DNA of 64,000 bases from an uncultured Mediterraneibacter sp. (GTDB taxonomy: Bacteria; Bacillota; Clostridia; Lachnospirales; Lachnospiraceae), in NCBI GenBank assembly GCA_934309345.1, contig CAKRDD010000014.1:23223-87222 (forward strand). The letters are read 5' to 3'. The translations under genes and the position numbers were made by a program. Each line of letters opens with the position of its first letter. Positions within the stretch are counted from its first letter, which is position 1. A model generated the notes under the pieces. That model saw only the letters and a program-made list of their open reading frames with translations. It was not told the DNA's origin and made no database searches. This document shows, in pieces, positions 1-8,272 of this stretch.

Positions 1-145
1 TGATCAATCCACTGTTTGCCAGGCGCTCCAATACCATATAAGACGTTGGTTCATAAGGATATCGATACTGATCTGAATGAGAATCATCCCGCCCGGTTGT
101 CTTTATTTTCAGGAGCTTATCCCATTGTGTTTCATTTTGATTCAT
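1..145 (-). CDS. Class I SAM-dependent methyltransferase-like protein, N-terminal part only
   Basis: The reading frame starts at 145 and runs off the window edge, giving 48 codons. It follows the stop of the YgjP-like gene by 12 bases and has its own AAGGAA ribosome binding site, so the two are probably co-transcribed. The visible peptide begins MNQNETQWDKLLKIKTTGRD and continues with a YPYEPTSYMVLERLANSG segment. From memory this kind of segment precedes the glycine-rich SAM-binding motif in small bacterial methyltransferases, but that motif lies outside the window. The family call is therefore an inference and the substrate is unknown. Confidence 0.5.
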   Translation of the reverse strand, partial: MNQNETQWDKLLKIKTTGRDDSHSDQYRYPYEPTSYMVLERLANSGLI

Positions 146-157
146 TTCCTTCGTTCC

Positions 158-757
158 TTACATTTTCATATTTGAAATATCACCCGGCATTTTCCCAAGT
201 TCGGTTACCATGTACATAATCTGGCTTCCTTCTTCTTTCAGCCACTTAATTGACTTTTTATAATCAGGAAATACCTTCTCTACCTCTGTCCAAAATGCTT
301 TCGAATGATTCATCCGTTTTCTATGGCACAATTCATGAACCACAACATAATCCAACACCTCAGGAGGCGCAAGCATTAACAGACAGTTAAAATTCAAATT
401 TCCTTTGCTGCTGCAACTTCCCCATCTTGTTTTTTGGTTTCTGATGGTTATGTTTCCATAAGTAACTCCAATTATTTTTGCGAAATATTCTACTCTGGTT
501 GGAATTATCTCAAGAGCCTGGTCTGCAAGTGCCTTGATTTTATCGAATGACACGTTTTCTGCATTTTTCGATTCAATATTTTTCCTATTTACTTTTATTT
601 CATTCATCTGTTTGCTTATCCAGGCTTCATTCTTATTAAGAAATTCCTCGATGTATTTCTCTGTGACACCATACGGAGCCCTTACAGTGACACTTAGATC
701 AGAATTCACCTGAATAGCTATAGTTTTTCTTCTGGATTTAATTACCGTAACTTTCAT
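158..757 (-). CDS. YgjP/DUF45-type zinc metallopeptidase (M48-like)
   Basis: The 199-residue product carries the zincin signature VVHELCHRKRMNHSKAFW near residues 140-157, where HELCH supplies two metal ligands and the catalytic glutamate. The preceding QKTRWGSCSSKGNLNFN stretch is characteristic of the YgjP (DUF45) family. There is no signal peptide, so it should be cytosolic. Members of this family often sit beside restriction-modification or other accessory genes; here the next gene downstream appears to be a methyltransferase. The length is slightly below the usual 220-240 residues but the domain looks complete. The physiological substrate is not known. Confidence 0.88.
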   Translation of the reverse strand: MKVTVIKSRRKTIAIQVNSDLSVTVRAPYGVTEKYIEEFLNKNEAWISKQMNEIKVNRKNIESKNAENVSFDKIKALADQALEIIPTRVEYFAKIIGVTYGNITIRNQKTRWGSCSSKGNLNFNCLLMLAPPEVLDYVVVHELCHRKRMNHSKAFWTEVEKVFPDYKKSIKWLKEEGSQIMYMVTELGKMPGDISNMKM

Positions 758-820
758 AAATTGTCCCTTTGTATTTTATACGCAATCATGAACTACTCGG
801 CAACTAAGTTACCAGAGCAT

Positions 821-851
821 CTGAAATCTGGCGGGATACCGCCTTTTTCAG
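821..851. repeat. Hairpin, possible terminator
   Basis: The stem GGCGG/CCGCC closes a GATA loop and is nested within CTGAAA/TTTCAG arms. A run of five T follows the inner stem on the plus strand. It could be a weak bidirectional terminator, or part of a decayed element. Confidence 0.4.
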
Positions 852-1054
852 GGTGCGTCCATGGCACCAATACTGCTTACCTTTTGGCTATGCAGCTACT
901 TTTATTATTTCTGGATTTTTAAGTCCCGTTACGGACAGTTTCTTCTGTTTTCCGGATACAGAAAGATATTTCCGTATTTATCTTGTACTGTCAGACACGT
1001 ATCACTTTTTAAATATCCAATATACTATATACGAAAATTTTTTGAACATTCGGA

Positions 1055-1083
1055 TTGACAATAAAACAGTTCTATTATATTAT
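1055..1083 (+). promoter_or_regulatory. Consensus sigma-A promoter facing the end of the XRE gene
   Basis: TTGACA at 1055-1060 and TATTAT at 1078-1083 are separated by exactly 17 bases. No plus-strand gene follows, so a transcript would run antisense into the 3' end of the XRE gene that ends at 1119. It may be a fossil promoter or may make an antisense RNA. Confidence 0.5.
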
Positions 1084-1118
1084 AACAAATAGGAAATGAG
1101 TTTTACAACCGTACAGTC

Positions 1119-1985
1119 TTATGGCTCAAGCGGCTTACTCGTTTCTTTTTTTATTCTCAAAATATCATATAAATAAAGCTTACCATCCTGGGCATGTCTT
1201 ATTACAAGTCTTCCCTTGAAAATATTATATCCAACCAAATCACCAGTGTTGTCATACTTTGGAATAGCAAACCTAGTATCATATCGATACCATCCATGTT
1301 TAGCCTTGTTATTATGCTTATCTTTATGATTCTCTGAAAATGTTTTATTTGTAGCAATTTGGATTAATTCTTTAATTGCCACAGATGCATTAGACTTAGC
1401 GTATTCATTAGGTCCTCTCAAAACTTTTGTGTCCTTGGAATGAGAATATTCATCTGGAAAATCACTTCCTATGTAAATCATATCATTTGTATCAAGAATT
1501 TCTGTACATTCTCCTATGTATTCTTTCAGATACTCTTCCACGGTATTCCAATCAACACGTTTACTTCTTTTAAACCTGAGATCGTTTACTACAACAACCT
1601 TCTTCCCATCTGCATCCGTAATGATGAAAACATTTCCTGTGGGTATGTTAATGCTACTTTTCAACATCCATTGTTCAAGATAACTTATTATTCTTTTTTT
1701 CGTTGCAACAGAAGAATTATCAATGTGATCGATTATTATTTGTTCCTCATTTACATGATTTGTTGTAAAAATCGTATTCTTTTTATCTTCTTCATCACAA
1801 AGTAAATCCACAAGCGACATATCAAGTGCCTTGCAAATAATAACCAGTTTATCTGCCTGTGGATTAATCTCTTTCTTTCGCCAGTCACTAATCGTACTAG
1901 TAGCAATACCAGTTCTTCGCGATAGTTCAATCTGGCTCATATGTAGTTCTTCTAGTCTTGCAAAGATTTTTTCATATATATTCAT
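1119..1985 (-). CDS. XRE-family regulator fused to a phage-type BECR/LPD3-like C-terminal domain
   Basis: The 288-residue product begins with a clear XRE helix-turn-helix at about residues 5-60 (IELSRRTGIATSTISDWRKK). A middle region of roughly residues 70-200 is not recognised. The end, about residues 225-285, contains KHGWYRYDTRFAIPKYD, GYNIFKGRLVIRHAQDGKLY and LYDILRIKKETSKPLE. From memory this pattern matches domains found at the ends of phage head-morphogenesis and polyvalent proteins (LPD3, or the Barnase-EndoU-ColicinE5/D-RelE-like nucleases). That assignment is an inference from motif memory. Its own promoter at 2024-2052 contains a palindrome, so autoregulation is likely. It could be an antitoxin-toxin fusion or a prophage-derived regulator. 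Confidence 0.6.
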   Translation of the reverse strand: MNIYEKIFARLEELHMSQIELSRRTGIATSTISDWRKKEINPQADKLVIICKALDMSLVDLLCDEEDKKNTIFTTNHVNEEQIIIDHIDNSSVATKKRIISYLEQWMLKSSINIPTGNVFIITDADGKKVVVVNDLRFKRSKRVDWNTVEEYLKEYIGECTEILDTNDMIYIGSDFPDEYSHSKDTKVLRGPNEYAKSNASVAIKELIQIATNKTFSENHKDKHNNKAKHGWYRYDTRFAIPKYDNTGDLVGYNIFKGRLVIRHAQDGKLYLYDILRIKKETSKPLEP

Positions 1986-2008
1986 GATATAATACCTTTT
2001 CTTAATAT

Positions 2009-2052
2009 TCCGATTTATCGGATATCATACCATAAACAATAAACAAATTCAA
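2009..2052 (-). promoter_or_regulatory. Promoter with palindromic operator for the XRE gene
   Basis: Read on the minus strand, TTGAAT (2047-2052) and TATGAT (2024-2029) are 17 bases apart with a TGG extension before the -10 box. Directly downstream, at 2009-2022, lies the palindrome TCCGAT-AA-ATCGGA. A second palindrome of the same 6-2-6 design, TATCGT-AA-ACGATA, lies near 2076-2089. Operators placed like this suggest autorepression by the XRE protein. Confidence 0.6.
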
Positions 2053-2073
2053 TATTGTCTTTTATTGGTTTAT

Positions 2074-2232
2074 CTATCGTAAACGATATTTCATACAAGC
2101 ACGAATCTCATCAATCAGCGTAACATCTGCCGGAAGCCATGCAACGCTATCTAATTGATCCCTAGTAAGCCATTTCGTAGCTTCTGCTTCTTTCAGTTCT
2201 AGATGTTTAGACTCTAATAGATTGCGAAAATT
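2074..2232 (-). pseudogene. C-terminal fragment of a NUDIX hydrolase
   Basis: The minus strand encodes about 50 residues ending EATKWLTRDQLDSVAWLPAD followed by VTLIDEIRACMKYRLR and a stop at 2074. The W-L-x4-L-x-S-V-x-W-L-P-A-D pattern is typical of the tail of MutT/8-oxo-dGTP diphosphatase-type NUDIX proteins. The catalytic NUDIX box and the rest of the protein are absent. The frame is cut off at the point where the tnpB remnant ends, so insertion and later deletion by that element probably destroyed the gene. Confidence 0.65.
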
Positions 2233-2234
2233 AT

Positions 2235-2748
2235 TTACAACTCGGGCCTATATGCCAAATTTGAGTTGATTGCTGAATTAATAAAAGCCGTATTGATATC
2301 TCTGTCATGATTTGTTCCACAGACAGGACATATCCATTCCCTTACTGATAGATTTTTCGTCTCTGTATTTTGGTATCCACAGGCTGAACACAGCTGACTG
2401 CTAGCATAAAATGTATTTATCTTGATATATTTTCTGCCATTCCACTTTGCCTTATATTCTAACTGTCTTGTCAGTTCATACCATGATACATCACTTATAG
2501 ACTTTGCCAAATGATGATTTTTGGATTTTCGTATTTCTTTCCAGCTGAAGTAATACATAACTCCTTAATACCTAAATCTATTCCTGTATTTTGATTTACA
2601 TGTGGCAGTTCCACATGTTCTGTTTCCACTAAAATTGATACATAATATTTTCCACTCGGAATTTGTGATATCGTTGCCGATTTTATCTGCCCGCTAAAAT
2701 TTCTATGCAGTTTTGCTTTTACATTTTTTAATTTAGACAGTTTTTCAA
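2235..2748 (-). pseudogene. tnpB: Decayed IS605/IS200-type tnpB (OrfB) transposon nuclease
   Basis: Two frames together give TnpB pieces. The first (2748 to about 2540) reads VKAKLHRNFSGQIKSAT, then SGKYYVSILVETE and NTGIDLGIKELCI, which holds the first RuvC aspartate. The second reads SKNHHLAKSISDVSWYELTR, then the zinc ribbon CSACGYQ and CPVCGTNHDRDINTA, which holds the last RuvC aspartate. The N-terminal portion is gone. An internal deletion of about 200 bases plus a frame change removes the central RuvC glutamate region between YENP and KNHHLAK. No tnpA is visible. The element cannot encode an active nuclease. Confidence 0.85.
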
Positions 2749-2816
2749 ATTATATCATACAAACATTTGTCTGTGGAAATAAAGTCGGCAGATTAGGATG
2801 GAATGTTAAGACAGGC

Positions 2817-2851
2817 ATTAAAAAGGGGACGAAGAAAAATATCTTCATCCC
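2817..2851 (-). terminator. Intrinsic terminator of the PTS/GH95 operon
   Basis: On the minus strand GGGATGAAGA pairs with TCTTCGTCCC (one wobble pair) around a short A/T loop, followed by CTTTTT. It lies about 20 bases after the stop of the PTS gene. Confidence 0.8.
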
Positions 2852-2870
2852 TTTCATTAAAAGAATATCA

Positions 2871-4301
2871 TTATTTGCTTTCTGGAATAGAATCTTTTCC
2901 TACTGTCATCATCAGAATGATTGCTGCTATAAAGCTTACAGCACATGCGATAATTGCAGCAAGAACAGAAGAATCAAAACCTGTCTGAGGATTAATTACC
3001 TGAAGCCATCCAAAGATTCCGTTTGTTCCATATACATACTGTTTTACTCCGCCAAATCCGATGATAGCACCGCCAATACCAGAAGCAAGACAAGCTAACA
3101 TAAATGGTTTTTTAAACTGTAATGTAACACCGTAAATGGATGGTTCTGTAATACCAACCATTGCTGAAATAATAGCCGGTCCACAAACACTTTTCAGTTT
3201 TTTGTTCTTTGTTCTAAGCATGATCATAAGAACAACTCCTGCCTGTCCGAATGCAGATGCAAGACCAGCAATTGTAATAGGATCGTAACCTAATGTTGCA
3301 AGATTGTTTACAGAGATTGCAACAAATCCCCAGTGAACACCAAACATAACGCATACCTGAATAAGTGCTCCGTATAAGAAACCTGAAATAGTTGCATTCA
3401 GATTGAACAGTGCTGTAAATGCTGCACCAAGTAAGTCACTTGCAAATGTTGCGATTGGTCCAATAATCAGGAATGCAAGAATAATACTAATTAAAAGTGT
3501 CAGCGCAGGAACAGCGAATGTTTTGAACAGATCACTAATTCTTTTTGCAAAGAATTTCTCAATTTTTGCTGCAAAATAGCAAGTTAGAATTACTGGAATT
3601 ACAGAACTTGCATAGTTCATTAAAAGAACCGGAATTCCAAGGAATTCTACATATACATCTGTCTGGAAGATAGTACCGCTGAATAAAGTATAAAGTGCAT
3701 CTCCAGCCATGATTGTTGTTAGAGACGGATATACCAAAGCTGCTCCAATTGCCATTCCGATAAACGGTGTTCCGCCGAATTTCTTCATTGAAGTATATCC
3801 GAGGAATATTGGCAGAAAGTTAAAGAAACAATCTCCAACAATGTTTAACATCTGATATGTTCCGGATGTAGTTGCAAGTAACCCTGTTGCAGCAAGAAAT
3901 GCAAGTAATCCTTTAATTACACCTGTTGCTGTAAGCATTCCAAGTACCGGTGTAAACACACCACTGATCACATCAATAAACTGACTAGAAATCTTTTTCT
4001 TTTTCATTTCCTGTTTAAATTCTTTTGCATCTTTCAGTTCGATTTCATTTTCTGTTGTACCCATCATTGTCTGCAGTTCGTTATAAACATCTGCTACGTG
4101 CTGCCCGATTACAATCTGATACTGACCTCCACCTTTTACGATAGAAAGAACTCCGTCAATCGCTTTTACTGCTTCGTCATTCGCCTTTGTCTCATCTTTC
4201 AGCTGAAAACGCAGTCTTGTTGCACAGTGATATACACTCTCAATATTTTCCTGACCGCCAACTTCTTTGAGAATACTTTGAATCATTTTCTCGTACTTCA
4301 T
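2871..4301 (-). CDS. PTS EIIBC permease, glucose/beta-glucoside/trehalose-type superfamily
   Basis: The 476-residue product begins with an EIIB domain whose phosphorylation cysteine is Cys26 in the motif YHCATRLRF. A hydrophobic EIIC domain of about ten membrane segments follows from residue 105, with the characteristic GITEPSIYGV signature near residue 385. No EIIA domain is fused, so an EIIA must be borrowed from elsewhere. The start overlaps the end of the upstream GH95 gene by four bases, so translation is coupled. The sugar is imported as a phosphate ester; given the GH95 neighbour, a fucosylated or L-galactosylated small glycan is the simplest guess. The substrate is inferred, not seen. 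Confidence 0.9.
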   Translation of the reverse strand: MKYEKMIQSILKEVGGQENIESVYHCATRLRFQLKDETKANDEAVKAIDGVLSIVKGGGQYQIVIGQHVADVYNELQTMMGTTENEIELKDAKEFKQEMKKKKISSQFIDVISGVFTPVLGMLTATGVIKGLLAFLAATGLLATTSGTYQMLNIVGDCFFNFLPIFLGYTSMKKFGGTPFIGMAIGAALVYPSLTTIMAGDALYTLFSGTIFQTDVYVEFLGIPVLLMNYASSVIPVILTCYFAAKIEKFFAKRISDLFKTFAVPALTLLISIILAFLIIGPIATFASDLLGAAFTALFNLNATISGFLYGALIQVCVMFGVHWGFVAISVNNLATLGYDPITIAGLASAFGQAGVVLMIMLRTKNKKLKSVCGPAIISAMVGITEPSIYGVTLQFKKPFMLACLASGIGGAIIGFGGVKQYVYGTNGIFGWLQVINPQTGFDSSVLAAIIACAVSFIAAIILMMTVGKDSIPESK

Positions 4302-6625
4302 TTTGTTTTCCTTCCTCTCTCCTTAAAATTTTTATCTAAAAAAACCGTTTGGTCTTTTTTCAAATGTAATGGATATTCTTCCTCAGTAACAAGAGTGAAT
4401 TTACAATCACGCGTTGCCGTGATTCTGATTTTATCAACATTTCCTTCCTTCCACTTCATATCCAGTACCGCGCCTGATTTCAGACAGATCCCATTAACTT
4501 CTCCATCTGAAAGACCACTCGGTAATGCCGGTAAAAGAAATACTTTATCTGAGTAATCCTGTATAAGCATTTCTAATAATCCACAGGCTCCTCCAAAGTT
4601 TCCGTCAATTTGGAATGGTGGGTGATTGTCGAACAGATTATTTAAAGTTGCATGTTCAAGCAATTCCTTTAAGTTTTTCCAGGCTTCTTCTTTCTCCCAC
4701 AGTCTCGCATAAAACAGGATGATCCATGCTTTACTCCATCCGGTATGGCCTCCACCGTATTTCAGTCTGCGCTCAATCGTTTGTTTTGCAGCCTGAGCCA
4801 GTTCCGGTGTCTTATCCATACGTATCTGTCCTGCAGGATATAATGCAAACAGTTGTGAAATATGTCTGTGTCCGGGCTCGACTTCATCATAATCTTCACT
4901 CCATTCCTGAATCTGTCCATATTTACCGATTTGCAATTCTGGCATATGATTCAGTCGCTCATTTATTGCTTCATTCAGATCTTTCGGAAGTTGATTTTCT
5001 TCTGTGATCTCCAGATAACCATTAAAAAGTTCTCTGATGATTTCTGTGTCCATAGAAGCTCCCATACAGAGACATCCCGCCTCTCCTTTTTGATTCAGAT
5101 AGATATTTTCAGGAGAACTGGATGGTCCTGAAATCCATTTTCCATGAGCATCTTTTACCATGTATTGAAGGAAAAATTTAACAGCATCTTTCAGTATTCC
5201 ATAATATTCCTTCAAGAACTCCCTGTCTTTCGTATATTTGTAATGTTCAATCAGATGCAGACAGAACCAGGCACCACCCATTGGCCACAGGGTAGATGAT
5301 ACATGATTGTCCTGAGGTGCACAGTCTCCCCAGATATCTGTGTTATGATGACAACAGAATCCATCAATTCCATACATCTTCTCAGCAACGTCTTTGCCGT
5401 GCGGATACATTCTTTGCAAATGTTCTAACAAAGGCATGTGGAGTTTAGATAACCCTGTTTTTTCAGCAATCCAGTAATTCATCTCTATATTGATATTAAT
5501 TGTATACTTGGATCCCCACATAGGCTCAAATTCTTCATTCCAGATTCCTTGTAGATTTGACGGAAGACTTCCTTCACGGCTAGAACTAATTAGAAGATAT
5601 CTTGCAAAATTATAATATGTATTTATTAATTCAATATCTTCTATGCCATTACGCATTTGCTCAAGTCTTTCCGGCGTTGTCAGATGCTCATAAGAATCTT
5701 TATAATTCAGTTTCAGATTACTTTTTTCATAGTAAGATAAATAATCCTTTATATGACGCTCTTGTAATGTTCCATAAGATTCTTTTTCAGCATTACTCAA
5801 TACATCCATACACCACTGAAGCGGTTGTTCACTTCGGAAAGATGTTCTTGCTGTAATAAATAATGTTGCCTCTTTGGCCTCTTCTACTAGTAAATGACTT
5901 CCCATCCGTGAAATTTTGCCATTTTCAGTTCTGACCTGTACAAGCAGTTCAAATGCAATCCCATGATCTCCACCTTGTTTTCCATGTAAACGGATTTTAT
6001 TGCCATCCAGGACTTCTGTACCATCACAGAAAGATGAACCACGTCCTGATCGGTTATCTTTTCTTGTTAAAGACAAATCAAAGTTAAGAAGTTCGCCATC
6101 TACGGATTTCATCTGATATACAATTATTTGATCTGGATTGCTGGCAAAAAACTCTCTTTCGTATTTTCCTTTTTCCGATTCATATTGGATTTTTCCAACA
6201 GCTCTCGAGATATCTAATTCTCTGTTATACGTTTGAACTTCTACACTTTCATGCTGAACGCTTAAAAGTCCCCCTTGATCCTTTTTGAAGATCGTTTTGC
6301 CTCTCTGCTTATAAAAATCTATCCAAACATCCCCAAGTGTCTGATAATGTCGCATATGCGGATATGTTGCATACATACTTCGCTCTGCGAGAAGTTCGGC
6401 CTGTTCGATTTCTCCATTTAATAAGAGTTCACGAACTTTTGGATAGTTCTCTCGTGCATCAGGATTTACACGTTCCATAAAACTTCCGGTCCAAACAGAA
6501 TCTTCGTTAATTTGAAGTCGTTCCGTTCCGGTTTTTCCAAATACCATTGCTCCGAGGAATCCATTTCCTATCGGCAATGCTTCATTCCAATCTTTAGCTT
6601 CTTCACGAAAACATATTTTATTCAT
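4298..6625 (-). CDS. GH95 family glycoside hydrolase (alpha-L-fucosidase-like), cytoplasmic
   Basis: The 775-residue protein opens with EALPIGNGFLGAMVFGKTGT and ERLQINEDSVWTGS, the standard start of GH95 enzymes. Motifs matching the GH95 active site are present: NINIEMNYW near residue 375, SSSPENIY near 505 (the catalytic acid glutamate) and IDGNFGG near 672 (the aspartate that works with the paired asparagines). No signal peptide is seen, so hydrolysis is inside the cell on a PTS-imported glycan. The family cleaves alpha-1,2-L-fucosyl or related alpha-L-galactosyl linkages. It overlaps the PTS gene downstream and is probably controlled by the adjacent RpiR regulator. Confidence 0.93.
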   Translation of the reverse strand: MNKICFREEAKDWNEALPIGNGFLGAMVFGKTGTERLQINEDSVWTGSFMERVNPDARENYPKVRELLLNGEIEQAELLAERSMYATYPHMRHYQTLGDVWIDFYKQRGKTIFKKDQGGLLSVQHESVEVQTYNRELDISRAVGKIQYESEKGKYEREFFASNPDQIIVYQMKSVDGELLNFDLSLTRKDNRSGRGSSFCDGTEVLDGNKIRLHGKQGGDHGIAFELLVQVRTENGKISRMGSHLLVEEAKEATLFITARTSFRSEQPLQWCMDVLSNAEKESYGTLQERHIKDYLSYYEKSNLKLNYKDSYEHLTTPERLEQMRNGIEDIELINTYYNFARYLLISSSREGSLPSNLQGIWNEEFEPMWGSKYTININIEMNYWIAEKTGLSKLHMPLLEHLQRMYPHGKDVAEKMYGIDGFCCHHNTDIWGDCAPQDNHVSSTLWPMGGAWFCLHLIEHYKYTKDREFLKEYYGILKDAVKFFLQYMVKDAHGKWISGPSSSPENIYLNQKGEAGCLCMGASMDTEIIRELFNGYLEITEENQLPKDLNEAINERLNHMPELQIGKYGQIQEWSEDYDEVEPGHRHISQLFALYPAGQIRMDKTPELAQAAKQTIERRLKYGGGHTGWSKAWIILFYARLWEKEEAWKNLKELLEHATLNNLFDNHPPFQIDGNFGGACGLLEMLIQDYSDKVFLLPALPSGLSDGEVNGICLKSGAVLDMKWKEGNVDKIRITATRDCKFTLVTEEEYPLHLKKDQTVFLDKNFKERGRKTK

Positions 6626-6670
6626 TTCTTCTTCCTCATCTTTTTACTACGCTTTCTTGAATCTGTTGTT

Positions 6671-6730
6671 ATTATAGCAATAAAAAAGAGAAAGACTGAA
6701 AAGTTTCTATTTTGCGAACTTTCCAGTCTT
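6671..6730 (-). terminator. Terminator of the rpiR gene, with a -10 box for GH95 just behind it
   Basis: Minus-strand arms 6730-6717 and 6705-6692 pair over 14 positions with one wobble and are followed by a T-rich tail. Immediately downstream, TATAAT (6671-6676) could be the -10 box for the GH95-PTS operon. No good -35 box accompanies it, which fits a promoter needing an activator. Confidence 0.6.
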
Positions 6731-6750
6731 AAAAAAAATTATGGATGATT

Positions 6751-7566
6751 TCATTTCTCCATTGGGAATCCGTATTTATTTTGATACGCAATTGCAATTC
6801 GTTCAATTAACAGCTGATATAAAACAGGATGGTTTTGGACTAAATCTTTATATTCCCAATCAATACATAGATCAACTCGAGGGTCGTTCTCCATTTCTTT
6901 GTTTGAGGTAAACAGAACTACTTTTGCTTTTGTTTCTTCAAAACACTTCTTTGATGGAGCATCTGTCAGATGCGTATACTCACTAATATACCTTCCAGAA
7001 TTTGAAAAAATAAGCAGTAGTGTATTTTCTTTTGCACGGCTAATATACGCCACTTGCTTTCTGTCATTTGTAGTTGTGTAAATGAACTTCTGGTAAAAAG
7101 ACATTTTATGTTGAAAATTCAGTGCAGCTGTCTCTGAATATCCTTCTCCAAATGCAGCTACTTCTTCATAGTCATGAATCAACGTGACCAAGTGTTCTAT
7201 CTTTTTAGAATCAGTTTTGAAAAATAAGTAGCGAATATCCGAAAACAGCACATCCAGATATTCTTCCGTACCTTTTTGCAATATATAATCTGTAATATTT
7301 ATCGTATTTAGATCTTTTATGTAAACTTCTCTTTTCCCTCTACTATATGCTTCTGCTTTAAATTCTTTGTAATCCTCAAATCCTAATTGCTTAACAAACT
7401 TAGAGATTGTAGATTTTGAAACAGAGCATAAATCAGCCATAGCACCTATGGAAATGTTATTCAATTGATGAATATGTTCCAGCATAACTCGAGCAATATG
7501 GTGTTCTATTGATTCAGGTGACATCTCACCGGTTATTGATGATAGTCTTGTATACAGTGTGCCCAT
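6751..7566 (-). CDS. MurR/RpiR family transcriptional regulator
   Basis: The 271-residue protein has an N-terminal RpiR helix-turn-helix (ADLCSVSKSTISKFVKQLGF, about residues 43-62) and a C-terminal SIS sugar-phosphate-binding domain at about 110-240 (VAAFGEGYSETAALNFQHKM). RpiR proteins sense phosphosugars. Its position upstream of GH95 and the PTS permease, on the same strand but behind its own terminator, makes it the likely local regulator of that operon. It could be activator or repressor. Confidence 0.9.
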   Translation of the reverse strand: MGTLYTRLSSITGEMSPESIEHHIARVMLEHIHQLNNISIGAMADLCSVSKSTISKFVKQLGFEDYKEFKAEAYSRGKREVYIKDLNTINITDYILQKGTEEYLDVLFSDIRYLFFKTDSKKIEHLVTLIHDYEEVAAFGEGYSETAALNFQHKMSFYQKFIYTTTNDRKQVAYISRAKENTLLLIFSNSGRYISEYTHLTDAPSKKCFEETKAKVVLFTSNKEMENDPRVDLCIDWEYKDLVQNHPVLYQLLIERIAIAYQNKYGFPMEK

Positions 7567-7778
7567 ATATCTTCTCCTTCACGATTTTCTCTTGTTATAA
7601 TTCTGTTTTCATAATAACATAAAAATGCTTAGAGAAGTACAGTAAGATTACCAATAAAAATTTCTTTCCAGCTGCAATTTCAATCAATTCAAGTAATCCC
7701 TGTGCAGCATTAGCTTTTGCCTTCGCATGTGCTCCTGTAATTGATATCAGCAAAGCTCATTTCCTCTGCTCCGTTATC
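7567..7778 (-). other. Intergenic region with a possible peptide remnant
   Basis: On the minus strand a ribosome-binding-site-like AGAGGAA precedes ATG and the residues SFADI. After a frame change the frame reads ITGAHAKAKANAAQGLLELI and continues to a stop near 7590. It may be the remains of a gene lost after queF. No family is recognised, and it also contains whatever promoter drives rpiR. Confidence 0.25.
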
Positions 7779-8261
7779 TTACCGATTATCAATTTTCTCC
7801 GGAAACATATCATGATTACTCATACGATTCCAGGCAACCTGCTCCCAGTTGGTACCTGGCTTTCCATAATTACAATACGGATCGATGGATAAACCTCCAC
7901 GTGGAAGGAATTTCCCCCATACTTCTATATATTTTGGTTCAAGAAGTTTAACCAGATCTTTCATAATTATATTGATCACATCTTCATGAAAATCTCCATG
8001 ATTTCGGAACGAGAACAAATACAATTTTAAAGATTTACTCTCTACAAGACATTCGTCCGGAACATAAGAAATCGTGATTGTCGCAAAATCCGGCTGTCCG
8101 GTGATTGGACACAGACTAGTAAATTCAGGGCAGTTGAACTTGACAAAATAATCATTTTCAGGATGTTTATTCTGAAATGCCTCCAATACAGACGGATCAT
8201 AATCCATACGGTATTCTGTTTGCTGATTTCCCAATAATGTTAAATTTTCTTTTTCTCTCAT
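7779..8261 (-). CDS. queF: QueF, NADPH-dependent 7-cyano-7-deazaguanine (preQ0) reductase
   Basis: The 160-residue type I QueF reduces the nitrile of preQ0 to preQ1. The catalytic cysteine is Cys51 in CPITGQPD, with the proton-donor aspartate at 58. The QueF motif ESKSLKLYLFSFRNHGDFHE is intact. It is the last gene of queDECF, 11 bases after queC, and so lies under the preQ1-type leader at the start of the operon. Confidence 0.97.
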   Translation of the reverse strand: MREKENLTLLGNQQTEYRMDYDPSVLEAFQNKHPENDYFVKFNCPEFTSLCPITGQPDFATITISYVPDECLVESKSLKLYLFSFRNHGDFHEDVINIIMKDLVKLLEPKYIEVWGKFLPRGGLSIDPYCNYGKPGTNWEQVAWNRMSNHDMFPEKIDNR

Positions 8262-8272
8262 TGCTTCCTCCT

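Larger units (their letters stand above)
758..1118. other. Gene-free stretch between ygjP-like gene and XRE gene
   Basis: Short open frames here lack ribosome binding sites and have no recognisable protein. The stretch holds a hairpin (821-851) and a consensus plus-strand promoter (1055-1083) with no gene behind it. It is AT-rich and looks like the scar of a lost plus-strand gene or an insertion. Confidence 0.5.

Noticed and set aside
853..1092. Open frame of 79 codons on the plus strand
   Set aside because: No ribosome binding site, codon use is poor and no family is recognised; two shadow frames overlap each other.
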